The position numbers and the translations under genes are program-made. From Rhyzopertha dominica (Eukaryota > Arthropoda > Insecta > Coleoptera > Bostrichidae): DNA of 64,000 nt. Below are positions 43,441 to 55,688 of this stretch, piece by piece (positions within the stretch are counted from its first letter, which is position 1; the number at the start of each line of letters is the position of its first letter). The DNA lies in contig QCXZ01000137.1 of assembly GCA_025024175.1 (NCBI GenBank), positions 72,168,680 through 72,232,679 of the forward strand, written 5' to 3'. The notes under the pieces are model-generated. The model did not search any database. It was not told the DNA's origin and saw only the letters and a program-made list of their open reading frames with translations.

Positions 43441-44438
43441 CCGCCAAAACGCTTCTATCCAAGGTTATTAACTCGTGACGTCATGTGTCATGTAAACACT
43501 ACCGAGGGCGTGCTGTTTAATGGTGTAGTATCATTCTTGTATTGGAAAAGCTTTTGTGTGGTGTTTATTGAAATGACGGTGTAAGAGGTCGCACCAAAAA
43601 GTGAATTGTGTAGTTTTACAAGCATCTATTATGTATGGAAAACAAAACAAGTGTTGTTTTGTACATGGTTATAAAAGTACATCAGTCAGTACAGCTAACA
43701 AAATTTTTTGTAACCGTTCCTTGAGATTATCAACGTATGAAAAAGTTGTTTAAGGCCCCTAGACGTGATATGCCGAAATCGCAAAATTTGTTTTTCTGTT
43801 GTGAAGATCATCTTAATTGTAACTGTAAGTTTTATTATTCTTTTTGGGGTTATCAGTGTTTACCATTCAGTTTCCATTTTGTTATAGTTGAAGAGGATAT
43901 GAAAAATTATATGCGTTTTAAGTTGATAGAGGGAAATGTTATAATGAAGAACGACGTTGTTCCCCATATATTCGACTGTTAGCCAGACCGGAAAAAGCCG
44001 CAAGAGCCCCGAAAATAAATGGCAATTTATATTTATTCTGACCTCTAAAGTAAATGTCAAATTTAGGGTACATTTTTGATTCTTACATTTTTATGTTTAC
44101 AAACAGTATGTTTCCAACAACCCACTGTGATCAAATTATCAATGCTACGTTAATTTGATAAACAGTTCGCTTATGCTGTTGTTTTTACGTTCCTCATCTT
44201 CGTCGCGTTGAACTGCTCGTCGCTGTATACAAATTCCATAACAATGAACATGCCTTCAGATGTAAGTATTTCACTTTTTCTTGGCGTATTTTAGTTCGCT
44301 TGTCACAAAATGAACGCAAACAACAAACTGATAAATTGACGGGCCGAGGGTGACGCGTGACGTGCTGACACCAGATGTAAACAAGCGGCCATTTACAAGA
44401 CACCTGACGTCACGGCCAATATGTTCGCGTTTTGGCGG
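43441..44438 (+). mobile_element. THAP-bearing DNA transposon relic with long terminal inverted repeats
   Basis: The left end CCGCCAAAACGC (43,441-43,452) is exactly inverted at the right end (44,427-44,438). Similarity continues inward for about 50-60 bases, including GTGACGTCA and TGTAAA blocks. Total length is about 1 kb. It encloses a THAP-domain gene relic and no catalytic domain, so it looks like an internally deleted copy of a THAP-type transposon, most likely of the P-element superfamily (inference). ATTTGAAT on the left and ATTTAAAT on the right are a possible 8-bp duplication, but they do not sit symmetrically. Confidence 0.65.
43631..43981 (+). pseudogene. THAP-domain protein relic with a recognisable intron
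   Basis: Exon 1 begins at ATG 43,631 and gives 'MYGKQNKCCFVHGYKST', like the start of a C2CH THAP zinc finger with the second Cys replaced by Tyr. After a frameshift near 43,735 it reads 'FKAPRRDMPKSQNLFFCCED' then 'HL', the CxxxH end of the finger. A 69-bp intron, GTAACT to TTATAG (43,819-43,887), joins in phase to 'EEDMKNYMRFKLIEGN', ending 'VVPHIFDC' and a TAG where the family has a glutamine. THAP domains bind DNA and are found at the N-terminus of P-type transposases. The frameshift and stop mean no full protein is made. Confidence 0.7.
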
Positions 44439-44459
44439 TCCATTTAAATATTCACATTT

Positions 44460-47400
44460 TTAATATTAAAAATACACCTTACGATCAATTTTTTCGAATT
44501 TATAAGCTGTCACAGCTGTTTTGTGGATTAGATGCTACCTATTAATATGCAATTTAATAAAATATAAATACATGGCAAATACCCAATTGATGGCATTTGG
44601 CAAATAAAATCATAAACAAGTGTTTTACTATTATCAAGACTAACTTTTCGTTTACCACATTTGCAAATTATGGTAATGTTCGCTTTCTAGAACAATTAAC
44701 GTGAGCAAGAACGAAATTAGTTACAAGCTAATGGTCCGGTGCAAATTTGCTCCCCACGGTAACACATAGTTATACCCTAACTGTCAACTGATTATGCTTT
44801 ATTTGCAGTACAACCCAAAATAGCAGCCTCGTTACTGCAAATCAGTCTGAATCGATATCAGGAACATACCACTCAGAGCGGAACGGCGTATATGACTCGT
44901 CATGTGAACCAACAGCTCAGAAGTAATATCCGAAAAGGATGGAACCGGGGCCGTGTTTATATAACCTCCCAAGCATCATGTTTATAAGAAACACGAGAAA
45001 AAGAGGCTTTTATCGTAATGATTTACCTGCCAGAAAAATCCGTTACACAGAATCTCAAAATACGGGGACAAAAAGGGCTAACAGATTTATACGTTCTTCG
45101 AAATGGATTGGAAATCTTAATTTACGAAGGGGCAAACGGAGAATGATTAATAGCGTGGAAATATCGCCGTTATTAACGATTTTCGTCCGCAGAACGGTGA
45201 TTTTCCGATTTATATCTTCCTCGAAACAGCTTAATGTAATTAGTGAAATGAGCCACAAAATGTGAGATTAAATTTCTTGTTCTTTATTTGGTAGCCCAGT
45301 AAAGATGCAGAAGCCGCGGAGTAGTGAAATAGTCATCATTGGTGTTTTATATCGTAATCTCTGAACGACAGTAAAAGAAAAATATAGGTACCTATAGTAA
45401 ATCTGCATTTAGGCAAGTTCTAATTGTCAAAAGAAAATGAATTTCTTCACAAAAACATTTATGCACAACTCAACAAAATTGTGTTTAAAAACAACAGCAA
45501 CATAAGTAATGAATAATTAAAAATTATTTAAGAACAAATTATTCGCAGATGATTCCAAAAAACTAAAGGATGAAATTTTACCTAGCATTAAATAAATTCA
45601 AAAGTAACTAAACTATTTGAAAATTCATCGAGAATTTAGAATTAAAACAGTTACAATGTTGAAGAACTTCTCTAATATTGGCAACCCGTTTCTAAAAAAC
45701 CTTTTTTTTAGTTTAAAATGTAATTTTCTCGAAGGAGTCGTGAAAATGAGATAGTGAATTCCCTTAAAAATCTTTGATCTCATTTATCGAGAACATCAGA
45801 CAATTTTAAAATAAGTAACTGCAGATGGTGGTTTCTAATAGTGCTTCTGACGATACCAACATTAGTCACGTCTCGTCTCGGTCTCGCATACAAGACAGAG
45901 ACCGATACTAAGGTACCCGATACGACCGATACGATACGGAGATTGAAAATACAAGACTCTCGTGGTTTGGGAGTCCTGTTTTTACAAATACTTAAATATA
46001 AAAAGCGGGATTAAATTGTTTATACTAGTGATGATAATTTCGAACTTGAACATTTCAAATGTAAATAACACAATTACTATGTTTGTATACCCATTATTTC
46101 AGTTCACAACATTCGCACAATATAATCTAATTATTTACCTATTTTTATTACTTATATAATTTTAATAGTATTTTAATTCAAGTAGTAATAAAATAATAAC
46201 CGGTAAAGCTCGGCAGATTATACAGTGAGTTTTTATCTGAAAGAATTCAGACCGAATTTAACAGAAGATTAATAATAATGTAAATAATTGTAAATAATTG
46301 TAGAGATACAGACTCTGTTGAACAAGAATTTGTAATTAATTTTCATACTGGAAAAAATTGTTATAGAACAAATTGTATAGGTGTAAATAATTTGGTACGC
46401 TTTCATTATCTACCTATATACATATATAGTTAGATTATCTACGTAATTATCAACTAGTCTAGCATAACGTTAAACTAATTGTTAAAACGTTACAGTTACC
46501 TAAAAATACAGCTCCTCTTACACATTTCTATAAAAAAACGTATGATCTAAGGAGCATCGCTCATTAATATTCCACAATGGAAGCGCCTTGAACAGTAGTT
46601 ATCACGACGCCCACATTGTCCTTGACCCTACACAAATCAAGGATTTATGCTCCAGGGCTTTCTCTATTGTTGGTAAAGTGCCAGAACTTTAGTAGCACAC
46701 CGATCCCTCACAAATAAAACTGTAATGCAGTTCCAAATACCGGTGTATTAAATCTTCCCAAGTTCTCGAAACTGGGACGATGGTTCATCAAATCACAATA
46801 AGTTTGGAAAAGGACCGAGATGTCAAATTACACGGTGAATTAAACTCGCATCAGTTGTGGGTTAATTTCGTGCATCAAACGATGTAGTTTACGTTCTTAA
46901 TGTACAAAGGACTAAATGTGTTTCGGTATATGTTCAAAAGTTTCAGCGGTGCGCAGGTAATAGCGTTATGCTAGTTTTGCGCACAAATTGACTAAAATGG
47001 AGTATTTATTCTCATGGCAATACACGATGCTTGGTGAAGATTAAGACAAGATTAGCTACATTTTAAGGAATTATTCATTTAACAGCATTAAAGTATCAAG
47101 CTTTTAGAAGCTGATCAGCGATACCAATTAATAGCATAAAGGTTCAGCGTGTTATTATTTAATTTAATTAATTTAATTACATCGTACCCTATTTTGGTTA
47201 AATATTTCCTTTATTAGTGAAGACGACCATGATGATGAAAGATACTGCAAACAGAATTGTCATACCTCACTTGATTTTTGATATATGATACCTCCCCTAA
47301 CGACAAAATATAAATGCAAATCATGTGGCGTAGCTAGTTCCTATTTAAATATGTACGGTAATACATATTTGTTTGCATAAACCGAAGCATAAACCATAAA

Positions 47401-47665
47401 AATATTGTCAATTTCATAATTCACATGTAAAATTTTATAGTTGAACTGCTGAACATCTCCTACTTTCAAGAGACAGACAACTTTACACAAAAATACAACT
47501 TTATTCTCTTTTTATTTATTATGCATGATTTTTATAGATTTGATACCTAGGATTTTTAAGTAAAATAGTCTGCTTTCAATTCAAACCCTAAATTTAATAA
47601 CTCCGACAATAGTAGGCATAATTCGTTCCAAATCATTACAATGATCTAATAACTTGTTATTAAAG
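44460..47665. other. AT-rich stretch without a recognisable gene
   Basis: A 108-codon frame at 44,939-45,265 overlaps one on the other strand and matches nothing I know. A GC-richer patch at 45,870-45,960 is built from repeated GTCTCG, GACCGATAC and CGATACGA words and may be a repeat end. A tandem GTAAATAATT pair lies near 46,279. Confidence 0.5.
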
Positions 47666-47674
47666 TCATTTTAC

Positions 47675-48060
47675 TTGTAGTTCAACCAACAAAGACCTGC
47701 AAGCATGGCTTCTGATAATTTACCGTTGCATAGTTTCTCTTTATGTAACATTACCTCTTGATGAAACGTTTCGCCATGTTCATTTATAATACTGTGCTAA
47801 GATTTGCGGAAAAAATTCAATTGAGAGTTTAAAAAATGAATTTTAAGATCCATGTACGTTTACGAGTTTTATAAAAACAAAGTTTTTCTCGTATAATTTC
47901 CTGGTAATTTTCACATTTTTTCTTTCCAAGGAAATTATGTCATACTTTCACAAAGCCAATCCATGCTCTTTCTTGAACTTTATTCAACATAATTTTTGCG
48001 ACGCTGGCTATGGTAACTTTTATTTTGGGGTACTGAAAGCTTTGATTATCCTTGTTCTAA
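47675..48060 (-). pseudogene. Relic of an uncharacterised arthropod protein family (FLG / EHGE-FHQ type)
   Basis: On the minus strand, mixed frames give 'ERAWIGFVKV', 'NFLGKKKCENYQEIIREKL', 'MDLKIHFLNSQLNFF' (start near 47,853), then 'INEHGETFHQEVML' and 'LSEAMLAGLCWLNYK'. These match in order a family I remember as common, multi-copy and unannotated in arthropod genomes, with conserved FLGN--A-NY, KIHFL-SHL-FFP, EHGERFHQD and ML-DYCW blocks. Its high copy number suggests a mobile-element origin, but I know of no demonstrated function. Stops and frameshifts make this copy dead. Confidence 0.6.
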
Positions 48061-48064
48061 AAAC

Positions 48065-51000
48065 ATAACTTAATGTAAGGCGTTTTACTAAGACGCTCTA
48101 TAGAATACAAGAAAAAAAAACAATAAAATAATAATCAGAAATAGTTTATTTTCATGGGATTTTGCTCAACCTTATAATAGCAAAACGTCCTTTTAATTTT
48201 TTACTACCTGCAAATTGTTCATCATCGCCTGATTTCCAAATATTTTAAATTAAGAAATGCGGAGTACAATTCGCCATTTTTTTTAGTTTTGTATCAGATC
48301 GTTTAGTTAAAATTTCATCATATTAAACGTCAAAGATATCTATAATGTTACCAAAAATGATATTAGTGAAATTTTAGAATTCCAACGTGATCTCTTAAAA
48401 ATAATACAAAAATTGTGTGTAGTTCATAAAACTAAATTTTTAAATCAAAAACCTATAACAGACGCACGACTTACCATTTGATTTGGTCAAAACATAAGTT
48501 GGACGTTATACGGTTTCATTACCGTTTGAGTATCGAACATATCGAAAACTTATAAGTGTAATTAGATAAAAGATCGTAATCGATAGTATCTCGAAAGAAG
48601 CCTTTGCCCACATNAGCTGGATAAACTCAAAGCCTAGCCGTTTTTACCACCTCTATCGGAGAAGTTATTGATTTTAAATAAATCCTTTGCAGCTTCGAGG
48701 CGAGGAATGCTGTTTCCAACAATCGTAAATGAAGTACATATGACAGATCGCAGCTATTATGTATACCCAACACCTTTGATACACTTCAATATTCCGAGTT
48801 GACAGTCAATAAATCATGATTGTGTGTCGGTAAATTACAAAGTCAGCAAAATGTTACCGGCAGTTATCGATGTTTCTACACCATATGAAGCGGGTTATCG
48901 TAAAGGTATTACTTTCATTTCCGATGGAATCAGTTCTTAAAATTTTGCAGGAGTGTCATAAAATCAGAAGAAATATTTAAAATTTCGTTAGAGGTGGCCA
49001 TATAAACTTCATTAGAACGAAACTTTTAAAAACTAATAAAAAGTTTTTAATAGTATGGTACACAAAGAAATTCGAAACCAGCTATTATATTCACAGCCTA
49101 TAGAAAATAGTACTTGCATTTACTCTAACAACCAATGGATTCATTTCTATCAAATCGCGATGAACAGTTCGACGACGAGGTGATACGATTCCTTTTCCAC
49201 GATGCGGTGGTTCACATAATAAATATGTAGTGGGCAGAAAACGAGTAAATTTTTTTGTAGGTGCCTTGAACATAAGTATACATAACTGCATGGGATCATG
49301 ATGTTAAATAAAATTATACATGGTTTCTGCAAATGAGTTGATTTATAAATTCTTTATGCCGCTTTTTTGTAACTGATGCCAAGCTACAATATGCACGGCG
49401 ATCACAATAGACAGACTCAGTAAAATTTTGAAGGTACTGGTACCCTAAAACAAACATTTGGTCTTAGAGACTAAAATGGAAGAGCGCACTTGCTGTTTTC
49501 CATGAATACCCTCAATTAATCAATAATGATACTATAAAAAATATCATGACCGTGGACAAGTTTTATTTAAACTAAGACAATTTTATTCCGTAACGATTGA
49601 GATCCTTTATCAGCATTAGTAGACTTCTTGTAGCCCGCGGTCTCCACTTTGACCACTCCTGATCTAGATACATGCTAGTACGCCAATAGTGATTGGTGTC
49701 AGTTGGTAGCACTCTGGTCTATAAGATGCGGTGACCAACTTTTTTCCTTGTCTAAGTGTTCGATTGTATGTTCGCTTGTGTCGCCTAAATATTTTCCTAG
49801 TGCCGCGAATTTAGTGAATTTAGAGATATCCAGCAATACAGCTTACCATGCCAAGCATAAGCAAAAATAAGCAACCCTTTAGCTCTTAAGAATACGTAAC
49901 GCCAACATAAAATTAACATCAAGTCTTCGACAACATAGGTAAAGGAATTATGTTGAAATTTGTGTCATCTAATGTATGTTACGATGCAGCTAGTGATCTT
50001 CAGAATATAAGTTACTCTCCAGTCAACTGCATTTACGACAAACTGTTTTAAAAGTGTGTCTTAACGTTAAGAGAAGTAGGTAGTCGACTTATGCTGTTAG
50101 TACCAATCAAACGATTAGGAACATATTATTTGCTAGCTTTACATAGATATTTTAGAATCTGTCTTGTGCTCTATTGTTCGCCCACTAGAGAAATAATACG
50201 GCTAATAATGAATAAAAAAAGTAAATGTATGTATATTAGTTATGAACACTAAGAACTCGTCCGTTACAGTTTGACACACTGGCTAGTCTCGTGTAATATG
50301 TTTATGCTATTCAACCTACTCCAATAAAGGTCCACAGAAAAAAACGCGTTCAAATGGACAGTAACTAAAAAAGTCAGACTTTTTGTTTCAACGTAATGCT
50401 TAAACAATAATTTCCGGTATCTGTATTATTTAATTGATATAAGTTGCCAGGTAAAATAAAAAAATTTCACCTGTAATCTGGGCAATCTTCATGATGGATT
50501 TCTCCGGTTTTAAATCTAAATCCAGGTTTACTCTATCCACTTAATAGGTAACCTGCTTTTCTCCGTGCCATTTCAAAGTTCAGCCAAAGAATAAACCACT
50601 ACCGGCCCACGGGAAGCATGTAATTAAATTAATACATCGTGTAACTGCAGCGAAGTAAGCAAAACGGCGTTGGTTTTGGAATTGTTATTAAACCGGTGCT
50701 CGGTTTGCAGATTGCTCAACAATCTACCCTAGAAAGTTAACGCGATAAAAGTTCACAACATAGGCGTAATTATATCAGCCTAGCAGTATTGTGTGCAAAC
50801 TGGGATTATCTTCCACTCGTCTATTGTAGTAACGTAATTAAAAGCTTTTCAGCAACGTGCAGGGTGTAATAAAAACGGCTGGCCTTTGAAAATAATTAAT
50901 GGGAGTTAGTAATACTTTCATGAAGCATATACACAGCTATAAATAACTGAAACTATAACGGTTTTTAATCCACAAGTGACTGAGCCACGTATGAATTACA

Positions 51001-52595
51001 GAAGCAAAAGACGCAGTCCGTCATACTTGCTAATAAATATACCACCGTAAGTGTGTCGGTAAAAAATATACAGGGTGAGCCTTTATTGCGAAATCTGACC
51101 ATATCATCTTACAGTAGGTACAGAAATTTTTTATAAGTCAAAACCTATAAAAACATGCATATTTTATGTGTACAATTGCATTTTTCATTTATTGCTAATA
51201 GTTGGACAATCAAACATAACAACAAGAAANAGCCATTTGCAAAGTTTGAGTATCCTACATTANGTAATAGCCAAAATATGCAATCTTAAGTAGATGTATA
51301 CCTTTGTTGCTTTTTACAGAAAGTTAATAATGTTGACAACACTGCGACAGTGGTAAAAATTATTAGGTATTACGTATATCTATTAGCTCATCCATCTGTT
51401 TCAGGTTCAAATGTATTTATATGTCTAGTGATGTATTCCACGATAACAGCTATACCTAGTTAAACAGTGCTCATATATTTCTGTCAAGCAATTTAAATCT
51501 GTTTGACAGAATGCAATTTAATATCGGATGTTATTAACTGAGCATAATGCTACAGTTCAAAATTATTAGGTGAATAACAAGTTAAACCGCTACAAATTCG
51601 ACTAATTTATGCAGTATCTACATCTAGGCAAATTGCAAGTGATTTTACATTGGATGGAGATTGCATTGCGGTGAGCTTGTATTTCACTTATAGAATCAGC
51701 AGCTTAAAATTCATAGACCAAGCGCTATATGCTTTGGTTAATGAACACAATAAGCATAGGTTTGGTCTAAAACATGATGCGTTACCAACTACCTTGAATA
51801 AAACAGTACCGTAAACAGCGTATAATTTGACCATTTTGAAAAATAATTCACAATAATATAATAAATGACTGTGTTCAACATCAGCATACCTATTCATATG
51901 CAACTTTTGATTTTTCATAAGCTTTATATAGGGGTTATCACAAAATTGCGTTACATGAATAGTTTATAATTATTTTTTAATATGGGTGGCTAAAGTTACC
52001 ATGTTGTTCGGGGATATTTTGGCAAAAACATAAAATATGCCTTGAGTGCCAATGTTACACTCGTATAGTATGAACATGAGCCATCTTTAAACTTTTATAA
52101 AAAAAGAATGTAATATAAATATCCGCATTTGACTTTTTATAGCGAGCTAAAACTAAAAAAATTATAACAATACAAAAATATTAACTTTTTTTCCATTTTA
52201 TAAAACAACATAGCAATACAAAGGTGCTACAAACGTGTACATAAGAGTAATTATTGTTCTTTGATTTAAACATATTATTAATTAGACATCACTTTCACTG
52301 TAGTAACCACTTCTCCATTTCGGGAATATCAAACAAATCATTGGAACAAAAATTAAAATTATTTGATTTAGTTTCTTCCATGATGTTCTCTCATTTATAT
52401 TTTCTTTAATATGTGTGAGTATAATACATAACCTTAACTTTAGCACCATCGTTTATTATTTTGGGATTATTCCTGGATAGTAATACGTTTCATATAATAA
52501 CAACAACCAAATCGCCATTTTGATAAGCAGACTTTGTTTTTTTTAGTGTTCTGGATGCAATTCATATTCCCTACTTCTTCTTCATTAAATAATGA
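48065..52595. other. Stretch without a recognisable gene
   Basis: No family recognised. N bases near 48,614, 51,230 and 51,264. An ACAGGGTGAGCC repeat-end-like start lies near 51,071. Two overlapping minus-strand frames at 49,091-49,332 encode nothing familiar. Some patches (46.5-51 kb) are less AT-rich and could hold conserved non-coding DNA, which cannot be judged from one genome. Confidence 0.5.
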
Positions 52596-52599
52596 TCTT

Positions 52600-53310
52600 C
52601 AAGCAAATGGTTCTGGTGTTGTTTCATGCAAAGATTCTTCATTTGAATTGTCATTTTGAAGATATTGCTCCTTTTCCTTTCTTCCTCTTTTTGCTTTTGC
52701 TTCATTAATAACTATAGTTACAGGTTGTGCATCTACCGCAGTTATACTTCTTCCAGCAGGAACTCGACTTTTCTTTTTCGCCTTATTTGCTGATATTTTC
52801 TAGGATATCTCACATTTTCCAGAAAGTTTAAAACAGTTTCATTTAAGACATTAGTTGAGTTTTCTTCATTACCTTCACTCCTAAAGGAAGGAATCCTCCG
52901 AAGAACTTTTATTCTGTTGAAAAGCTAAATTCCTGCTTTAAAAGATCAACTTTTTAAATTTTATTCGCAATGTTTTGATATCTTCTGGAGTAGCTTTCTA
53001 ATAGCGCTGGAATATGTCGTTTAGCCAAAGGTTTAGAAGAATTTGTAACTTTATAGTTCTCCAATACTTGTCGCCATGCAATTTTTAGTGGTCTAAAAAA
53101 CTATATCTAGGGGTTGTGTAATATGTGTCGTATTAGGTGGTAGACAAATAAATTTTATGTTATATGTTTCACATAAGCGCAGAATATGTGTGTCGATATG
53201 AGATGATCACTATATGATCACCTATAACAACTTTAAGCCCATCTATCTGCATTAAATGCGGCAACAGTATACAGCTGCTGCAGCCATAGTTATTTCATAT
53301 TATATGTTAC
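52600..53310 (-). pseudogene. Pogo/Tigger-type (DDE_1) transposase relic
   Basis: Minus-strand frames give, in order, 'LMQIDGLKVVIGDHI' containing the second catalytic Asp of the GDN block, then 'HIDTHILRLCETYNIKFICL' followed directly by 'PPNTTHITQPLDIVFF', the hallmark L-PPN-TH--QPLD of pogo-like transposases, then 'RPLKIAWRQVLENYK' and 'LAKRHIPALLES'. A lysine-rich nuclear-localisation-like tail reads near 52,660-52,800. A frameshift between the Asp block and the HID block, and stops beyond, disable it. The N-terminal centromere-protein-B-like binding domain is not visible above 53,310. Confidence 0.75.
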
Positions 53311-53889
53311 GTTTTAATGGGATGTTCGACCTTTTTCTTTATGTTAAATAACACTCTTCATATTACAAACCAAGCCTTTGGTGGACTTTATTCTCACCTT
53401 CTTTAGGGTTGCTACAATGTATTAACAAGTTATTTTATATAACGAACTTGCGATATACGAGATTTGATAACTCCAACTTCAAATTGTCAAGTGATAAATT
53501 TGTTTATTTCAGATATGAATATAAACGAAACTACATAGTTCATCAAATAACAGTTATATTAAACTTTTTATTTAACATAAGAAAAAAGGTTAAACATCCC
53601 GTTAAAACATAACATATTATAAACTAATATTTCATATTATCCATACCAAAAAAAAGGTTCAGGAGCTTAGAGAAGATTATTTTGATACAAGATTAGACGT
53701 TGCGAGTGGCTGAATTTGACATTTAGGTACCCAGGGAACTGAAAGATAGTACGGATGAGTTGTTTCTTAAGAATTTCACTAATTCTATTTGTGACACCTT
53801 GAATATAGAGAAGCAAAGCAGTAAATCTATTATAATTTGAGACTTGGGGTAAAGATAACGATTAATTGCAAATTGTATCTCACGATTGT

Positions 53890-54440
53890 TTTACCCGTTG
53901 TTGGCCGGACTGATACGTAAGTGTTGCACTTCACTTTGAAGTTTGTCCGGCTCAGAAATTGATATAGCACGGTTAACAAGAGAATTTAGAACAGAACGTT
54001 TTTGTGACGTAGAGTGATGAGAAGACGCATGTAAGTGCCCATCTGTGTGGGGGGTTTTGCGAAAGACAGAGTGACCCACATGACCATCCGGTAGAAGAGT
54101 GACAAGGACATGAAGAAATGAGAAAGAATTATTGCTTTTGAGGAAGCCAGATTTTAGGTTTCAGGTCTGATGACTCTAAAGCCATTTGTTCAAGGGCTCC
54201 TATGAATATGTTTGCTACTACTGGTGAAAACGGGGAACCCATAGGTGTGCCAGAAATTTGTCTGTAGAATTGATCATGAAATGTGAAATACGTTGAAGTG
54301 AGACAGTTTTCGACTAAGTCTGTGAATATATCGGGCTGATTGTCCCGGGATAATAATTGATCAATGATCGTTACGGATTCTGGAATTGGAATTTTTGTAA
54401 ACAAATTACTTGTTTTGTACTGGGCAACTAGCAAAAACCA
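53890..54440 (-). pseudogene. Penelope-like RT relic (ASSHHS type)
   Basis: The minus strand from 54,434 reads 'SNLFTKIPI' (motif A remnant with the catalytic Asp lost), 'LVENCLTSTYFTFHDQFYRQ', motif B 'GTPMGSPFSPVVANIF', then jumps to 'VLVTLLPDGHVGHSVFRKTP', 'HLHASSHHSTSQKRSVLNSL' and 'SEPDKLQSEVQHLR' near 53,891. The segment holding motif C is deleted between 'KPKIWL' and the FL-VLVT block. The wording resembles the 30 kb and 33 kb family (YRKPTHTDRYLHA-SHHH) but is clearly distinct. No terminal repeat or GIY-YIG domain is visible. Confidence 0.78.
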
Positions 54441-54444
54441 TCAT

Positions 54445-54990
54445 CTTTTTACATTTATTTGAAATGTTGTTTATTCTTTCAAAATGCTACAAACGACAAC
54501 TTTTTTGAGAAATATACACGAAGTTATATTTAAAAAAATTAAATGGGGTACTTGAAGGAATGATCCTTTATCTATTCAGGATAACTAATAGAAATCGGAG
54601 TATTTAGTATAGAATCCTTGCCAGTATAACTAAACGGAATTCTCGCTAATCTGCATATCATTTTCCAAGACAAACATAACCGCGCCGCTGGAAGCTGTCG
54701 GGCCATCAGCAGTGGCAAATTATTTAATCTCCCCAAATTTTCACGGTATGCTTCATTCACATTAAGTTTAGTAAATCCCGGTGGATGAAAGGTCTTTACG
54801 TCCGCTTCATAAATTCAACACCGCCCTCATTAACAATGAAAGTCACAATCCATTTTATATATGCACGGCGGCACATCTGCAAACCTCGTCCCCTACGTGA
54901 CGCGCTATTATTTTATTAAAATCGACCCGCTCGCAGTGTAACAGGGCCAATGTCAGATTTTTTTGATATTCTTCCAATATGCAAATGTCA
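54445..54990. other. Upstream region of the secreted-protein gene
   Basis: No protein recognised. It contains the probable upstream regulatory DNA of the gene starting at 55,066; no specific factor site can be named with confidence. Confidence 0.4.
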
Positions 54991-55005
54991 TTAACAGGAT
55001 CGGGG

Positions 55006-55045
55006 TATAAAAATGCCGATGCACCAACATCAAAGCAGTTCAGTT
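55006..55045 (+). promoter_or_regulatory. Core promoter of the secreted-protein gene
   Basis: TATAAAAA at 55,006-55,013 is followed by GCAGTTC and TCAGTTC (about 55,035-55,045), the latter matching the arthropod initiator TCA-TY. The A residues lie 31 and 36 bases from the TATA start, normal spacing. The resulting 5' UTR would be about 25-30 bases. Strong TATA promoters are usual for highly expressed, stage-specific insect cuticle and secretory genes. Confidence 0.7.
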
Positions 55046-55065
55046 CGAACAGCAATCGATAAAAC

Positions 55066-55605
55066 ATGAAGTGCATTGTGTTGGTTCTCCTGGCGGTCGC
55101 CGCGGTGTACGGGGCTCCACAAGTTCCCGTCTTCAGTTACAGCTACTCCACCGTTAATTATCAAAGCGCCCCGCTGGTCCAGCAGCCGGTTGCTTTCCGC
55201 CCCCAGTCGGAAAAGCAGCAGTTTCCACCCCAAGCTGCGCTCGTGCCCCAAGATGATAGGGCCAAGGTTCCCCAGGTGGAAACCACAACTGAGCAAGATG
55301 ATGTAAACGGGACGACCACAGAACAACCGATTTCGGCCGAGAACACCACCAGGTCGGCCGCAAGTGAGGACAAAGACAAAGAGAAATTGGTTGAGGGCAG
55401 TGACGACAGCTTCATGCAGCAGGGGGTTTATTATATATACCATCCTAGCGGTCTCCTACAGAGGATAGTGTACTCGACAAAGAACGATGTTGAAAACATG
55501 GGTTACACTGCTCAGCTGAAGTATCAGGNCGTCGAGCCCATTAGGGAGCCAATCTACACGTATGATCCGAATACGTATGTCTTGCAGCCCCTTCAAGTCC
55601 AGTAA
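55066..55605 (+). CDS. Secreted insect protein, cuticle-associated-like
   Basis: 179-residue single-exon protein. Residues 1-16 form a signal peptide (MKCIVLVLLAVAAVYG, cleavage likely just after). The middle is low complexity: Gln/Pro/Val-rich (about 30-70), then Thr/Glu/Asp-rich with N-glycosylation sequons NGT and NTT (about 70-125). The C-terminal block (about 133-175) is conserved in a family of small insect secreted proteins: 'GVYYIYHPSGLLQRIVYST', 'NMGYTAQLKYQ', 'EPIYTYDP'. Function in that family is, to my knowledge, not established; extracellular matrix or cuticle is inferred. One N at 55,529 leaves residue 155 undefined. The start has good context (AAAAC ATG). It is much GC-richer than surrounding DNA, and is the only convincing host gene here. 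Confidence 0.88.
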   Translation: MKCIVLVLLAVAAVYGAPQVPVFSYSYSTVNYQSAPLVQQPVAFRPQSEKQQFPPQAALVPQDDRAKVPQVETTTEQDDVNGTTTEQPISAENTTRSAASEDKDKEKLVEGSDDSFMQQGVYYIYHPSGLLQRIVYSTKNDVENMGYTAQLKYQXVEPIREPIYTYDPNTYVLQPLQVQ

Positions 55606-55682
55606 CCAGACTGTGGAGATATAATACAATCGCTGGTCGATGCTACACTTTGTAAAAATGTAAAAATTTATTTATTTCGATA

Positions 55683-55688
55683 AATAAA
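55683..55688 (+). terminator. Polyadenylation signal of the secreted-protein gene
   Basis: AATAAA about 78 bases after the stop codon, in an AT-rich 3' UTR. No other good signal lies between it and the stop. Confidence 0.7.

Noticed and set aside
45870..45960. GTCTCG/GACCGATAC repeated words suggesting a short satellite or transposon end
   Set aside because: Too short and irregular to define a unit or matching opposite end within the window.
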